DNA of 64,000 nucleotides from Bacteroidales bacterium (GTDB taxonomy: Bacteria; Bacteroidota; Bacteroidia; Bacteroidales; P3). Each line of letters begins with the position of its first letter. Position 1 is the first letter of the stretch. This document shows positions 45,483-54,047 of this stretch, one piece after another. Below the pieces are notes generated by a model, which did not search any database, was not told the DNA's origin, and worked only from the letters and a program-made list of their open reading frames with translations. Location of the stretch: positions 147,516-211,515 of the forward strand of contig JAKSMR010000001.1 in assembly GCA_024400495.1 (NCBI GenBank). The letters are read 5' to 3'. Both the position numbers and the translations under genes were made by a program.

Positions 45483-47369
45483 CTACGACTGAAACCTTTG
45501 CTTATAGATCAGCAGAACCGAGATGTCGGCAGGAGAGACGCCACTAATCCTCGAAGCCTGTCCGATAGTCTTGGGCTTCATCTTCGTCAGTTTCTCGCGA
45601 GCCTCATAAGAGAGCGCCTGAAGCGAAAAATAATCGATATCTTCGCCCAATTCCACATCCTCAAATTTCAATATCTTATTGGCCACATCCTGCTCCTTTT
45701 CTATATATCGCTTATACTTCAAAGCCGTCTCGGCAGCCATCAAGACATCATTTTTGAAAGGCTCCAGAACCCCATCCACAACCTCGCGGAGCGGTTCCGA
45801 CACAGACAAAATATCATGAATAGAGATTTCCGGACGCAGAAGAACGCTCACAAGCTTCACTTTTTGTTGCAAAGCCGGAGTGTTTTTCAACTCCAAAAGA
45901 GCATTTATTTCAGAAGGAACAACAGAATTTTCCGAAACAAATTCCTCTATCCTTTCGGCAAACCGCACCTTCTCCCCCACCCTATCGAGACGCTCTTTTG
46001 ATGCCAGACCGATCTCATACCCCAAAGGAGTAAGACGCTCGTCGGCATTATCCTGACGCAAAAGGATCCGATATTCGGCACGGGATGTAAACATTCTATA
46101 CGGCTCGTCAACCCCCTTTGTCACCAGATCGTCTATCAGCACACCTATATATGCCTGGGTACGATTGAGCACAAACGAAGGCTTCCCTTTCAGCTTCAAC
46201 GCAGCATTAATACCCGCCATCAGACCCTGGCAGGCAGCCTCTTCATAGCCCGTCGTTCCATTGATCTGACCGGCAAAATAGAGATTCTCAACCCTCTTGG
46301 TTTCAAGAGTATAGTTCAGCTGAGTCGGGGGGAAATAGTCGTATTCTATAGCATAGCCCGGCTTGAAGATTCGGGCATTTTCAAACCCCTTGATCGTATG
46401 CAAAGCATCAAGCTGCACGCTCATGGGCAAAGAAGAAGAGAAGCCATTGAGGTAATAGGAATGTGTCGACAGCCCTTCGGGCTCGACAAACAGCTGATGA
46501 TGATCCTTCCCGGCAAAACGCTCGATCTTGTCCTCTATCGAAGGACAATACCTCGGACCCCTTCCTTGGATTCTTCCCGTAAACATAGGCGATTTCTCAA
46601 AACCCGTCCGAAGGATATCGTGAGTCTCTTTGCTTGTATAAGCCAGATAGCAAGACTTTTGAGGCAGACGATCCGAAACCTGCGTATAGGAAAAACAACC
46701 CGGATTCTCATCGCCCTTCTGCTCTTCAAGGACAGAAAAATCTATTGTCCTTCCGTCGATACGGACTGGCGTTCCCGTCTTGAGTCGTTCCACCTCAAAC
46801 CCGAGCTCCCTCAACTGGTTCGACAATCCCACAGCCGGCATCTCCCCTATCCTACCGCCACTCATCGTCGTTTCGCCGATGAAGATCTTTCCATTAAGAA
46901 ATGTTCCGCTAGTAAGAATGACAGCAGCAGCAGAAACAGAGACTCCCATACGGGTTTCGACACCAACGACCTTTGAGTTTTCAACAACGACCCCCACAAC
47001 CTCATCCTGCCAGAGAGAGAGATTGGGCGTATTTTCTAGAATCCTCTTCCAGTTGCTAGAGAACACAGCCTTGTCGCATTGGGCACGAGGGCTCCACATT
47101 GCCGGACCCTTCGAGAGGTTCAGCATACGGAACTGGATCGACGACATATCGGTCACTATGCCCGACATACCGCCCAACGCATCTATCTCTCTTACTATCT
47201 GCCCTTTCGCCACTCCGCCCATAGCCGGATTGCACGACATCTGGCAGATGCAGTCCAACGACTGAGTGACAAGCAAGGTTTTGGCACCCATGCGAGCCGC
47301 TGCCGACGAAGCTTCCGCTCCCGCATGACCGCCACCAACTACGACAACATCATACTGTTCCCAAATCAT
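45483..47369 (-). CDS. mnmG: tRNA uridine-5-carboxymethylaminomethyl modification enzyme MnmG
   Basis: This 628-residue FAD protein, with MnmE, modifies the wobble uridine of several tRNAs. The FAD motif is [20 protein letters not shown] at the N-terminus. The signature [23 protein letters not shown] and the second conserved block [16 protein letters not shown] are intact (product segments). Length is normal. It is bounded on both sides by parS-like sites, which fits the frequent location of mnmG (gidA) near replication origins. Confidence 0.96.
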   Translation of the reverse strand: MIWEQYDVVVVGGGHAGAEASSAAARMGAKTLLVTQSLDCICQMSCNPAMGGVAKGQIVREIDALGGMSGIVTDMSSIQFRMLNLSKGPAMWSPRAQCDKAVFSSNWKRILENTPNLSLWQDEVVGVVVENSKVVGVETRMGVSVSAAAVILTSGTFLNGKIFIGETTMSGGRIGEMPAVGLSNQLRELGFEVERLKTGTPVRIDGRTIDFSVLEEQKGDENPGCFSYTQVSDRLPQKSCYLAYTSKETHDILRTGFEKSPMFTGRIQGRGPRYCPSIEDKIERFAGKDHHQLFVEPEGLSTHSYYLNGFSSSLPMSVQLDALHTIKGFENARIFKPGYAIEYDYFPPTQLNYTLETKRVENLYFAGQINGTTGYEEAACQGLMAGINAALKLKGKPSFVLNRTQAYIGVLIDDLVTKGVDEPYRMFTSRAEYRILLRQDNADERLTPLGYEIGLASKERLDRVGEKVRFAERIEEFVSENSVVPSEINALLELKNTPALQQKVKLVSVLLRPEISIHDILSVSEPLREVVDGVLEPFKNDVLMAAETALKYKRYIEKEQDVANKILKFEDVELGEDIDYFSLQALSYEAREKLTKMKPKTIGQASRISGVSPADISVLLIYKQRFQS

Positions 47370-47422
47370 ATTATATTATTCGCAATAGCGTTATCTTCTA
47401 TTTATCATCAAGTTACCACCTA

Positions 47423-47438
47423 TGTTTCACGTGAAACA
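47423..47438. promoter_or_regulatory. parS site (exact consensus)
   Basis: TGTTTCACGTGAAACA is the exact 16-bp parS consensus bound by chromosomal ParB. It sits in a perfect 26-bp palindrome at 47418-47443, between ybeY and mnmG. ParB and ParA genes are not in the window. Confidence 0.9.
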
Positions 47439-47460
47439 TAGGTCTCCACGACCGGCTAGC

Positions 47461-47886
47461 CTAAGCCAGACTGTCCCAAACTGCCAAGGCAGCATCCTCC
47501 AGACTACGCATCTTCTTGGCCTCCTTCTCCGACTTGTCGCCATTGCCCAGCAGATGTAACACACCATGGATAATGACGCGATGGAGCTCGCGCTCAAAAC
47601 TAACACCAAAGGTCTTTGCGTTCTCGCGGACACGATCAACCGAAATCATCATATCGCCCGAGATGACATCACCCTCGACATAATCAAAAGTGATGATGTC
47701 GGTATAGGTGTCGTGATTCAAGTATTCGATATTTGCTTCAAGAAGATACTCGTCGTCACAAAAGATGTAACCCAGGTCACCCAACTTCTTCCCTTCACGT
47801 TTCACAACCTCTGCAATCCATTTTTTGATGCGGGTTTTCTCTTTCAGGACAAATTTGGTATTTTCTACCGAGAAATAAATAGCCAT
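47461..47886 (-). CDS. ybeY: Endoribonuclease YbeY
   Basis: This 141-residue enzyme takes part in 16S rRNA 3' end maturation and ribosome quality control. The usual zinc motif HGxxHLxGxDH appears here as HGVLHLLGNGDKSE: the first two histidines are present and the third position is aspartate followed by lysine. As far as I recall, Bacteroidota homologues often show this change. The DTYTDIITFDY segment is well kept. The gene lies 91 bp upstream of mnmG across a parS site. Confidence 0.9.
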   Translation of the reverse strand: MAIYFSVENTKFVLKEKTRIKKWIAEVVKREGKKLGDLGYIFCDDEYLLEANIEYLNHDTYTDIITFDYVEGDVISGDMMISVDRVRENAKTFGVSFERELHRVIIHGVLHLLGNGDKSEKEAKKMRSLEDAALAVWDSLA

Positions 47887-48075
47887 TTTAGGAATTTGCT
47901 TTATTTTTATTTTTTAGAAACAAGGTTTTGTTGGACCGATATAGCACATAACACATTGTTAATGCGCCATTTAGCGTGATATTTCAAGCATTCAAACCCA
48001 ATTTCCTTTCAAAATTTCATTTTAGCGGGGCAATTATACAGCTATGGCTGTTCTATTTTGAGGTTCCCCACCCTA

Positions 48076-48279
48076 CTACTGCTCGTTTTCCGAAGTTGAG
48101 TCATTCGATTCACCCAGCTTGTCGAAGATGGTCATACTTTGTGCAACCATCGAAAGCGCCAGGAGCATCACCATCGATTTGAGATCGGGTTCGTCACTAA
48201 CAATAAGAATTACCAAGACGGCAATACTCAAAGCAAGACCTATTGCCGAAAAGACAACACGTGTATTCAGATTCTTCAT
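48076..48279 (-). CDS. Small two-helix membrane protein
   Basis: The 67-residue product starts MKNLNTRVVFSAIGLALSIAVL and has two hydrophobic helices (about residues 8-27 and 33-50), followed by a hydrophilic tail KLGESNDSTSENEQ. It lies between the RsbW-like gene and ybeY on the same strand with moderate gaps (66 and 189 bp). Short proteins of this form are common in Bacteroidales. No function is known. Confidence 0.55.
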   Translation of the reverse strand: MKNLNTRVVFSAIGLALSIAVLVILIVSDEPDLKSMVMLLALSMVAQSMTIFDKLGESNDSTSENEQ

Positions 48280-48345
48280 AACTGCAAAATAAATATAGCG
48301 GCCATTGCTGGTCGCTTTGTTGAAAAATTACACAAGTTCGGATAC

Positions 48346-48801
48346 CTAGACATTAACACTACCCAAAGCATGGAACCTTGCCAACGTAGACCTGCGCTTC
48401 ATAGCATCAGCAGCATCGATACCTTTTATCAGGAATTCCATTCTCACGCAACGACCCTGTTTGGAATATTCCATTTTGTCGGCCAGCAGCTTCATCATAA
48501 AGATTCCGTCACCTTTTCCGCCGGCAGCAGGAAGGTTGCCATACTGTGCGAAGTCGAAGCCATCGCCTTGGTCTTCAACCTCAAAATAGATGCCGCCCAA
48601 GAACTCTCCACACTCGATCGAAACCACTTTCGACGCATCGTTTTTGTTGCCATGCACCACAGCATTTTCTACAGCTTGGAGCACAGCCATGGAGATTGTT
48701 GCGAAATGATTGTAAACATTCTTCTCACCACATAGCATACTAATATAGTTTTCTACACGAGAAATTCCTTCGTTATTTGACTGTATGTTAAACTTTTCCA
48801 T
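48346..48801 (-). CDS. RsbW/SpoIIAB-like serine-protein kinase (anti-sigma type)
   Basis: This 151-residue protein has the GHKL ATPase fold. The N-box is AVLQAVENAVVHGNK, the G1 box is VEDQGDGFDF and the G2 box is GGKGDGIFMMKLLAD. Such proteins bind sigma factors or phosphorylate STAS-domain antagonists. No sigma factor or STAS gene is adjacent. It is placed 58 bp downstream of the DUF4175 gene in the cluster leading to ybeY and mnmG. Confidence 0.82.
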   Translation of the reverse strand: MEKFNIQSNNEGISRVENYISMLCGEKNVYNHFATISMAVLQAVENAVVHGNKNDASKVVSIECGEFLGGIYFEVEDQGDGFDFAQYGNLPAAGGKGDGIFMMKLLADKMEYSKQGRCVRMEFLIKGIDAADAMKRRSTLARFHALGSVNV

Positions 48802-48859
48802 GGTTTTTGGGTGTGAATGTTCAGACTACAAAGATACTAAATCTTTACGAACTACGCAA

Positions 48860-51800
48860 CTAAAACTTATAAAAATAATCATTGACCTTATTTTTATAGA
48901 ATGGCGACAGAGCGGGCGGAACCGACTTGAAGAGCTCTAAGTTCTTCTCTTGCATCTTGTTAAACCGCTCCAAGTCGCTAGGAGAGATGTTATATAGCTC
49001 CTTGCCTTCGTGGCTCTCGCGACGCTCTTCCTTCTCTCGCTTCATCTCGGCTTTCTCGTGCTCGAGCAGACGCGTCATTATCTGCTGCTGGCGCTTTATG
49101 GTCTGGTTCGTGATGGTCTTGTTGACAAGATCCGTCTCTGTTTGCTCCATCTGGCGGATCATCTCGTTGATCTCCTTGGCCAGCTTGCTGTTTCCCCCGT
49201 TCTGTTGCTTCATTTCCTGGCCGTATTGCTGCATCATGCGACGTATCTGCTCCTGCTGGGCGGCCATCTTGGCAAACTCTTCGCTCATGCTGTTCTGCTG
49301 GCCCAGTTTGGGGCGTCCTCCGGGCTTATTGCCTTGTTTGTCAAGCTGTTTCTTGAGGGCTTCCATTTGTTTGTTCAGCTCGTCCTGCATCTGCTTCATC
49401 GACTTGGGCGAAGGCTTGCCTGAGCCGGGTTTGCTGCAGCTTCCCGACTTCATCTTCATGCCTTGTTTCTTGCAGCTTTCTTGCTTTTTCTGCTGCTGGT
49501 TCTGACGCATCTGATTCTGCATCTGGTCGAGCGATTCGGCCAAAATCAGGGCGAGATTGTTGAGGGAAGTCATCGCATATTGCATCGATCGGGCGGCCTG
49601 GCCGTTCTTCATATTTCCATAGAAAGTCTGGTTGTATTGCAACAGGCCCGAGAGCGATTTTGAGATGTTGCTGTTCACATTTCCTAGCTCCTTGTTGATT
49701 ACCGAAGCTATGGCAATCTGGCGTTTTGCCATGGCCTGGAGCGAATCGGCGACGGTACGGAAATCCACTCTGACATTATCCTGCAGCTTGATAATCTGCT
49801 GGTATTGCGGGTCTTGCACATAGACCTCGTTGACCTTTTTGATCAGATCTTCTTGGTTGAAGGAGATACGCACCAGGTTCTTTAGCAGATGACGCACCTG
49901 CTCCGAATCCTCGGCCAGGTCCTCCTGCTCCATATCCATTTGGGCTTCGGCTATCTGCTCCGACAGTTTCTCCATGTCTTCTGCTGCCTGCCGTTGCTGC
50001 TTGGAGGCGTCGTTCTTCTTGCCTTTTTCGAGGTTCTTTTGAGCGTTGTTCTGGTTTTGCTCAATCTTTTGCTCCAGCTCCTTGTCTACTTTGAAGTCGG
50101 CCGATTCGTCAAGTTTCTTATATTCTTTTTGAACCTCGTCGAGCTCTTTCTTGAGCTCCTGGAAATCGTTGTTCAGCTGCTCTTGCTGCTTCTCAAGCTG
50201 CTCTACCTCACTATTTTTTGCCTTTTCTGTCTTTTCGGCAAGGTCTTTTTGTTTGTCCGACAGTTTGTCGACCTTATTGATGATGTCTTCCACTTTTTTC
50301 TCCAGCTCCAGACGCTTCATCAGCTCTATATTCTGGTCGATCTGACGCTCTATATCTTCGTTCTTGAGCTTAAGATTCTCGAGCTGTTCCTGCACTTTCT
50401 TCTTGTCCTGCTCCTGCATCAGCTTCTCTATCTCCTTCATCATGTCCTTCATCTCGTCGGTCATCACCTGGTCGAACAGCTTGTCCAACTCGCGTTGTTT
50501 TTCCATAATCTGCTCGCTTTGCTGACGATATTGCTCTTCGAGACGGTTGTTTTCCTCAATCTGCTTCTGCATTTTCTGGAGTGTTTCTTTCACCTCTTTC
50601 TGCTTCTCTACGAGTTGCTCCAGCTGTTTCTTATCCTGCCAGTTCAGCTCCTTTTTGTCTACCAGCTGCCGCATCAGCTCGTCTATCTCCTTCTGGATTT
50701 TCTTCAGCTCTCCTATCGACTGCTCGGCCTCGTCTTTGATTTTGTCGTAGTTACGGTCAAGTGTCTCTTCCAGCTCGGCATCGGTAGGCACTTCTATTTC
50801 AAAGGTTTGCGATGTTGAGGACTTGGGGCCGTGAATGCCGTCGTTGTCCCACACTTCGAAGAAATAGGACAGCCTGTCGCCAGGCTCGAGAAGGATTTCG
50901 TTCAGGTTGACCGAGTAGTAGAACTCCTGGCTCAGCTCGCGGGTGATGGCTACGGGATTGGCAAGGGTTTCGTGCTTGGAGGTGTCCTGCTTGGAGGTCT
51001 TTACGAGCTTGAATTCCAGCTTGGTGAAGCCGTAGTCGTCTTTGATTCTTCCTTTAAAGAAGATTCTGTTAGGCGTCAGGGAGTCGCGCAGCTCCATAGC
51101 CATTATCAAAGGGGCGCAGTCTTCGACAACAGAAACGGTATAGAGCAATGTGTCGGAGCTTTGGAAATTGCTGTTCTGCACAAAGAAGCCGTAGCCGAAC
51201 GTCTCCATTGCCCGTTGGTGGACAGCCAGCCTTCCGTTGGCGTTGGGGAGGGTAGGGGAGAAGCCTTTGGGGCCGAGGAAATAAAGCGTATCCACGTCCT
51301 TTGTTTGGAACTGCCACGTTATTGCAGCTCCTTGGGGGACGGTAATATCGCCCACGTTAGAGAGCACTTCCTTCTCCTTGTTCATATAGGACGGGTAGGT
51401 GATGGCGAGCTGGAAGTCCACCACCATAGGCTTGGGGAAGACATCCAATCTGTATTCTGCCGAGGTGACGCCTGCCGCATAGAGATTGAACACGGTTGTA
51501 TGCTGCAGATTTTTAAAGAGATAGGAATAGTGCGTCTTGTCCTGCTGCTGCATCTTGTATTTTCGCCCTTCGATGTTGACGAAAGCTTCGTTGGGGATGG
51601 CGTCGCCTTCTATCTCCACCTGCAAAAGAAAATCCTCTTGCTGGGCAGTTTCCAGGCACTTGTTAAGCACCAGGAAGGCGAATGGAGCGGGTTTCTCATA
51701 CACCACATTGTGGTTTACCAGGCGTCGCGACGGGTCGACGATAGACTTTGGAGCCACAATAAGCAACGTCGCCAGAGCCACAACCGACACCAAAGCGTAC

Positions 51801-52270
51801 CTGAGATAGCGTCGGTTTGTCTTGAAATCGACGGCATTTGCAAACGGAATAGGGGAGAGCTGGGCACTTTTCTGCTCGATGGCGGCAATCAGGAGCTCTC
51901 GTCCCGGGCCGCCGTCTGTGCTCGTCTCTTTCTGCAGCTGCAACAGGTTGAGGAGCTTGTCTTTTATCTCAGGGAAGTGGTTTCCCACAATCTGCGCCGC
52001 CTCCTCGTAGGAGATGACCTTGCCCATACGGCACATCTTCAGTAGCGGAACGACGATATAATAGAAAACCACTACCGCCATGCAGGTCACATACAACCAG
52101 AACAATAGCGTGCGCAACACCACGCTCAGATAGCCGAAATACTCCACCAGCACAATCACCAGAAAGAGCGCCACCAGCATGGCTACCGACAACAACAACC
52201 CTTTCAGCAAACGATTCTTGTAGTATTTGCGGATGAATTGGTCAAGATTATGAATAATTGGGCTCTTCAT
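48860..52270 (-). CDS. DUF4175-type large membrane-anchored coiled-coil protein
   Basis: The ATG at 52270 gives a 1136-residue product, MKSPIIHNLDQFIRKYY onward; earlier ATGs would overlap the predicted -7 box at 52302-52309. Two membrane helices lie near residues 25-75. A third follows at about residue 160 (ALVSVVALATLLIVA). An extracytoplasmic beta-rich region runs to about residue 500 and ends FEVWDNDGIHGPKSS. From there to the end are long Glu/Gln/Lys-rich coiled coils (for example EELDRNYDKIKDEAEQSI-like heptads). The family is widespread in Bacteroidota and its role is unknown; a cell-envelope scaffold seems likely. Confidence 0.8.
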   Translation of the reverse strand: MKSPIIHNLDQFIRKYYKNRLLKGLLLSVAMLVALFLVIVLVEYFGYLSVVLRTLLFWLYVTCMAVVVFYYIVVPLLKMCRMGKVISYEEAAQIVGNHFPEIKDKLLNLLQLQKETSTDGGPGRELLIAAIEQKSAQLSPIPFANAVDFKTNRRYLRYALVSVVALATLLIVAPKSIVDPSRRLVNHNVVYEKPAPFAFLVLNKCLETAQQEDFLLQVEIEGDAIPNEAFVNIEGRKYKMQQQDKTHYSYLFKNLQHTTVFNLYAAGVTSAEYRLDVFPKPMVVDFQLAITYPSYMNKEKEVLSNVGDITVPQGAAITWQFQTKDVDTLYFLGPKGFSPTLPNANGRLAVHQRAMETFGYGFFVQNSNFQSSDTLLYTVSVVEDCAPLIMAMELRDSLTPNRIFFKGRIKDDYGFTKLEFKLVKTSKQDTSKHETLANPVAITRELSQEFYYSVNLNEILLEPGDRLSYFFEVWDNDGIHGPKSSTSQTFEIEVPTDAELEETLDRNYDKIKDEAEQSIGELKKIQKEIDELMRQLVDKKELNWQDKKQLEQLVEKQKEVKETLQKMQKQIEENNRLEEQYRQQSEQIMEKQRELDKLFDQVMTDEMKDMMKEIEKLMQEQDKKKVQEQLENLKLKNEDIERQIDQNIELMKRLELEKKVEDIINKVDKLSDKQKDLAEKTEKAKNSEVEQLEKQQEQLNNDFQELKKELDEVQKEYKKLDESADFKVDKELEQKIEQNQNNAQKNLEKGKKNDASKQQRQAAEDMEKLSEQIAEAQMDMEQEDLAEDSEQVRHLLKNLVRISFNQEDLIKKVNEVYVQDPQYQQIIKLQDNVRVDFRTVADSLQAMAKRQIAIASVINKELGNVNSNISKSLSGLLQYNQTFYGNMKNGQAARSMQYAMTSLNNLALILAESLDQMQNQMRQNQQQKKQESCKKQGMKMKSGSCSKPGSGKPSPKSMKQMQDELNKQMEALKKQLDKQGNKPGGRPKLGQQNSMSEEFAKMAAQQEQIRRMMQQYGQEMKQQNGGNSKLAKEINEMIRQMEQTETDLVNKTITNQTIKRQQQIMTRLLEHEKAEMKREKEERRESHEGKELYNISPSDLERFNKMQEKNLELFKSVPPALSPFYKNKVNDYFYKF

Positions 52271-52301
52271 GGACATCATATAGGCACTATAATCCAATTT
52301 G

Positions 52302-52369
52302 CAAAGATACGAAAAGTTCGCGTAATACGAATTATTATTTTACTATTTGCCGAGAAATGCCTATTTTTG
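52302..52369. promoter_or_regulatory. Divergent promoter region, DUF4175 gene and short-chain dehydrogenase
   Basis: The minus strand has TATCTTTG at 52302-52309 (for the DUF4175 gene, start 52270). The plus strand has TATTTTTG at 52362-52369 (for the dehydrogenase, start 52394). Both match TAnnTTTG at a suitable distance from the chosen starts. Confidence 0.6.
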
Positions 52370-52393
52370 CACCGCCAAACAGACGCACAGAAT

Positions 52394-53194
52394 ATGCAAA
52401 AAGTTATTCTCATTACCGGGGCTTCGTCGGGTTTCGGGAAAGCCACCGCCGAGCTCCTCGCCCAGAGAGGACATATTGTCTACGGCACCAGCCGCACAAC
52501 AAAAGAGCACCCTTCGGTCCACTTCCTCAACATGGATGTGAGAGATCGCGAATCCATAGCCTCCGGCGTCCGCCAGATTATTGAAAAAGAGGGGAGGATC
52601 GACGTTCTCGTCAACAATGCCGGGATGGGTATCGGAGGTTCTTTGGAACTTGCCACCCCCGAAGAGATTGACCTCCAGATGGGCACCAACTTCATGGGCT
52701 GCGTGAATATGTGCCAGGCTGTTTTGCCCCAGATGAGGAAACAACGCCAGGGAAGAATCATAAATTTGAGCTCTATTGGCGGAATAATGGGCCTACCCTA
52801 CCAAGGGTACTACTCGGCGTCCAAATTCGCGATAGAGGGCTTTTCTGAGGCCTTGTCGGCCGAAGTGAGAGGCTTTGGAATAAGTGTTTCGATGGTTGAG
52901 CCCGGAGACTTTGCCACCGGATTTACAGCAAGCCGCAAAAACTCGACGCTGACGCTCGAAAACGAAGACTATGGGGACTCGTTCCGCCGCAGCCTCGATC
53001 TCATCGAGAAAGAGGAAAATGGGGGCTTAAAACCAGAAGTACTCGCCCGCAGGATAGCAAAGATTGTAGAATGCCGGCATCCCAAACTACGCTACGTGGT
53101 GGCCAACCTCGAACAATGGTTCTCCGTTGTGGTCAAGAGAATCCTCCCCGGCAACTGGTTTGTAGGCATCCTCCGAAACTACTACAAGGTATAG
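52394..53194 (+). CDS. Short-chain dehydrogenase/reductase
   Basis: The ATG at 52394 gives a 266-residue product that starts MQKVILITGASSGFGKATAEL; a longer frame upstream covers two promoters and is not used. The NAD(P)-binding motif is TGASSGFG, the NNAG strand is VLVNNAGMGIGG, and the catalytic residues are S in INLSSIGG and YxxxK in YYSASK. The C-terminal VANLEQWFSVVVKRILP may contact the membrane. It resembles SDRs that reduce lipid ketones, and serine palmitoyltransferase is 2 kb away, so 3-ketosphinganine reductase is possible. That is inference. Confidence 0.82.
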   Translation: MQKVILITGASSGFGKATAELLAQRGHIVYGTSRTTKEHPSVHFLNMDVRDRESIASGVRQIIEKEGRIDVLVNNAGMGIGGSLELATPEEIDLQMGTNFMGCVNMCQAVLPQMRKQRQGRIINLSSIGGIMGLPYQGYYSASKFAIEGFSEALSAEVRGFGISVSMVEPGDFATGFTASRKNSTLTLENEDYGDSFRRSLDLIEKEENGGLKPEVLARRIAKIVECRHPKLRYVVANLEQWFSVVVKRILPGNWFVGILRNYYKV

Positions 53195-53226
53195 CCCCTC
53201 TCCTGAACTCTTGTTCAACGGACTTC

Positions 53227-53267
53227 AACGACGGTTCCGGCATATGGCCACGACCGTCGTTTCTTTT
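53227..53267 (+). terminator. Intrinsic terminator after the dehydrogenase gene
   Basis: A 9-bp stem AACGACGGT / ACCGTCGTT lies 32 bp after the stop and is followed by TTCTTTTA on the plus strand. Confidence 0.7.
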
Positions 53268-53331
53268 ACCCCCCTTTGACACAATATCGAAAAAACGACG
53301 ATGGTCTGGGACGATCCCTCCAGCCAAGGAG

Positions 53332-53375
53332 TAGCGTCTGGGTAGCACCCATCTAACACCTAAATTACGCCTACA
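53332..53375 (+). repeat. 11-bp-period tandem repeat, TAGCRCC type, inside a stem-loop
   Basis: Four units in phase: TAGCGTCTGGG, TAGCACCCATC, TAACACCTAAA, TTACGCCTACA. Flanking arms GGAGTAGCGTCTGG (53328-53341) and CCAGACGCCACTCC (53379-53392) pair at 13 of 14 positions, so the array would be looped out. The units resemble those at 4952-4973. Confidence 0.65.
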
Positions 53376-53392
53376 TTTCCAGACGCCACTCC

Positions 53393-53731
53393 CTCGAGAT
53401 ATAGAGGCAGGCTCCTTCCTGCCCGGACGCCACAAAGGGTCTCCTTGAGGCTAGACAGTAGCCTCCCTCTCTCACCCTCCAATCGGTCATGATTCCACAC
53501 GATCCTCCCTTTTTGATTCCTGCTAGAGAAAATCCATTTTGCCATAAAGTGCACCAAAATGATGAAGAACGGCAAAACATGGGACAAATATGTGTTTATG
53601 ACACCTATTTTGGGGGGATTTTTTTGCACTCCGTCCCCCTTTCTGAGGACAAGCACCCTAGGTCGAGAGGATTATACTACATCATATCTTGTTGATTTGT
53701 TGCTTTTTAGAAGAACCAGACCAGGTGGTTT
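53393..53731. other. Non-coding gap beside inverted-repeat element copy 2
   Basis: About 340 bp without a supportable gene. Weak similarity to the 3' flank of element copy 1 is seen next to the element (AACCACCTGGTCT here against AACCCAACCTCGTCT at 4560, minus strand here). Otherwise nothing is recognised. Confidence 0.5.
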
Positions 53732-53879
53732 GGAGACAAATGACAAATGACAATTAATTTTTGCGAGGTACAACTAGCACCTTTGGATTATATATATACT
53801 TAATAATTAATTAGTTATATATAATATATAGGAGTTATTGATGCATTTTTTTTTAATTGTCATTTGTCATTTGTCTCCA
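53732..53879 (-). repeat. Inverted-repeat non-coding element, copy 2
   Basis: Perfect 27-bp arms at 53732-53758 and 53853-53879 flank a 94-bp AT-rich core. Each arm contains three steps of the 7-bp word GACAAAT. Read on the minus strand, the core has the same order as copy 1: A-tract, TGCATC, AACTCCT, alternating TATATA, TAACTAATTAAT, and finally TACCTC with an A-tract. The arms share no sequence with those of copy 1. It lies between convergent genes, as copy 1 does. Confidence 0.8.
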
Positions 53880-53996
53880 CTCACATTTCCCTACAAAGCC
53901 TTAAGAGACTAGTATAGAGGCCTTTGAAGAACATATATAACTACAAAGCCGCCGACATTTCTCTTTCGGCTCCGTCTACGTAAGATTATGATGAGC

Positions 53997-54028
53997 CCCT
54001 AAAGCCCACCAGAAAGCGGGCTTTAGGG
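53997..54028 (-). terminator. Hairpin terminator after the GNAT-like gene
   Basis: An 11-bp perfect stem CCCTAAAGCCC / GGGCTTTAGGG lies 19 bp after the GNAT-like gene stop. The T-run is weak. A direct repeat CTACAAAGCC occurs at 53891 and 53941 nearby. Confidence 0.65.
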
Positions 54029-54047
54029 TTGTTTGTGAAGATATTCC

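Noticed and set aside
52238-52393. An upstream extension of the dehydrogenase frame by 52 codons
   Set aside because: It would cover both divergent promoter boxes and place residues before the family's normal start.
53360-53750. Overlapping short frames between the dehydrogenase and GNAT-like genes
   Set aside because: They fall across the 11-bp array and the inverted-repeat element and none has a plausible start context or domain.
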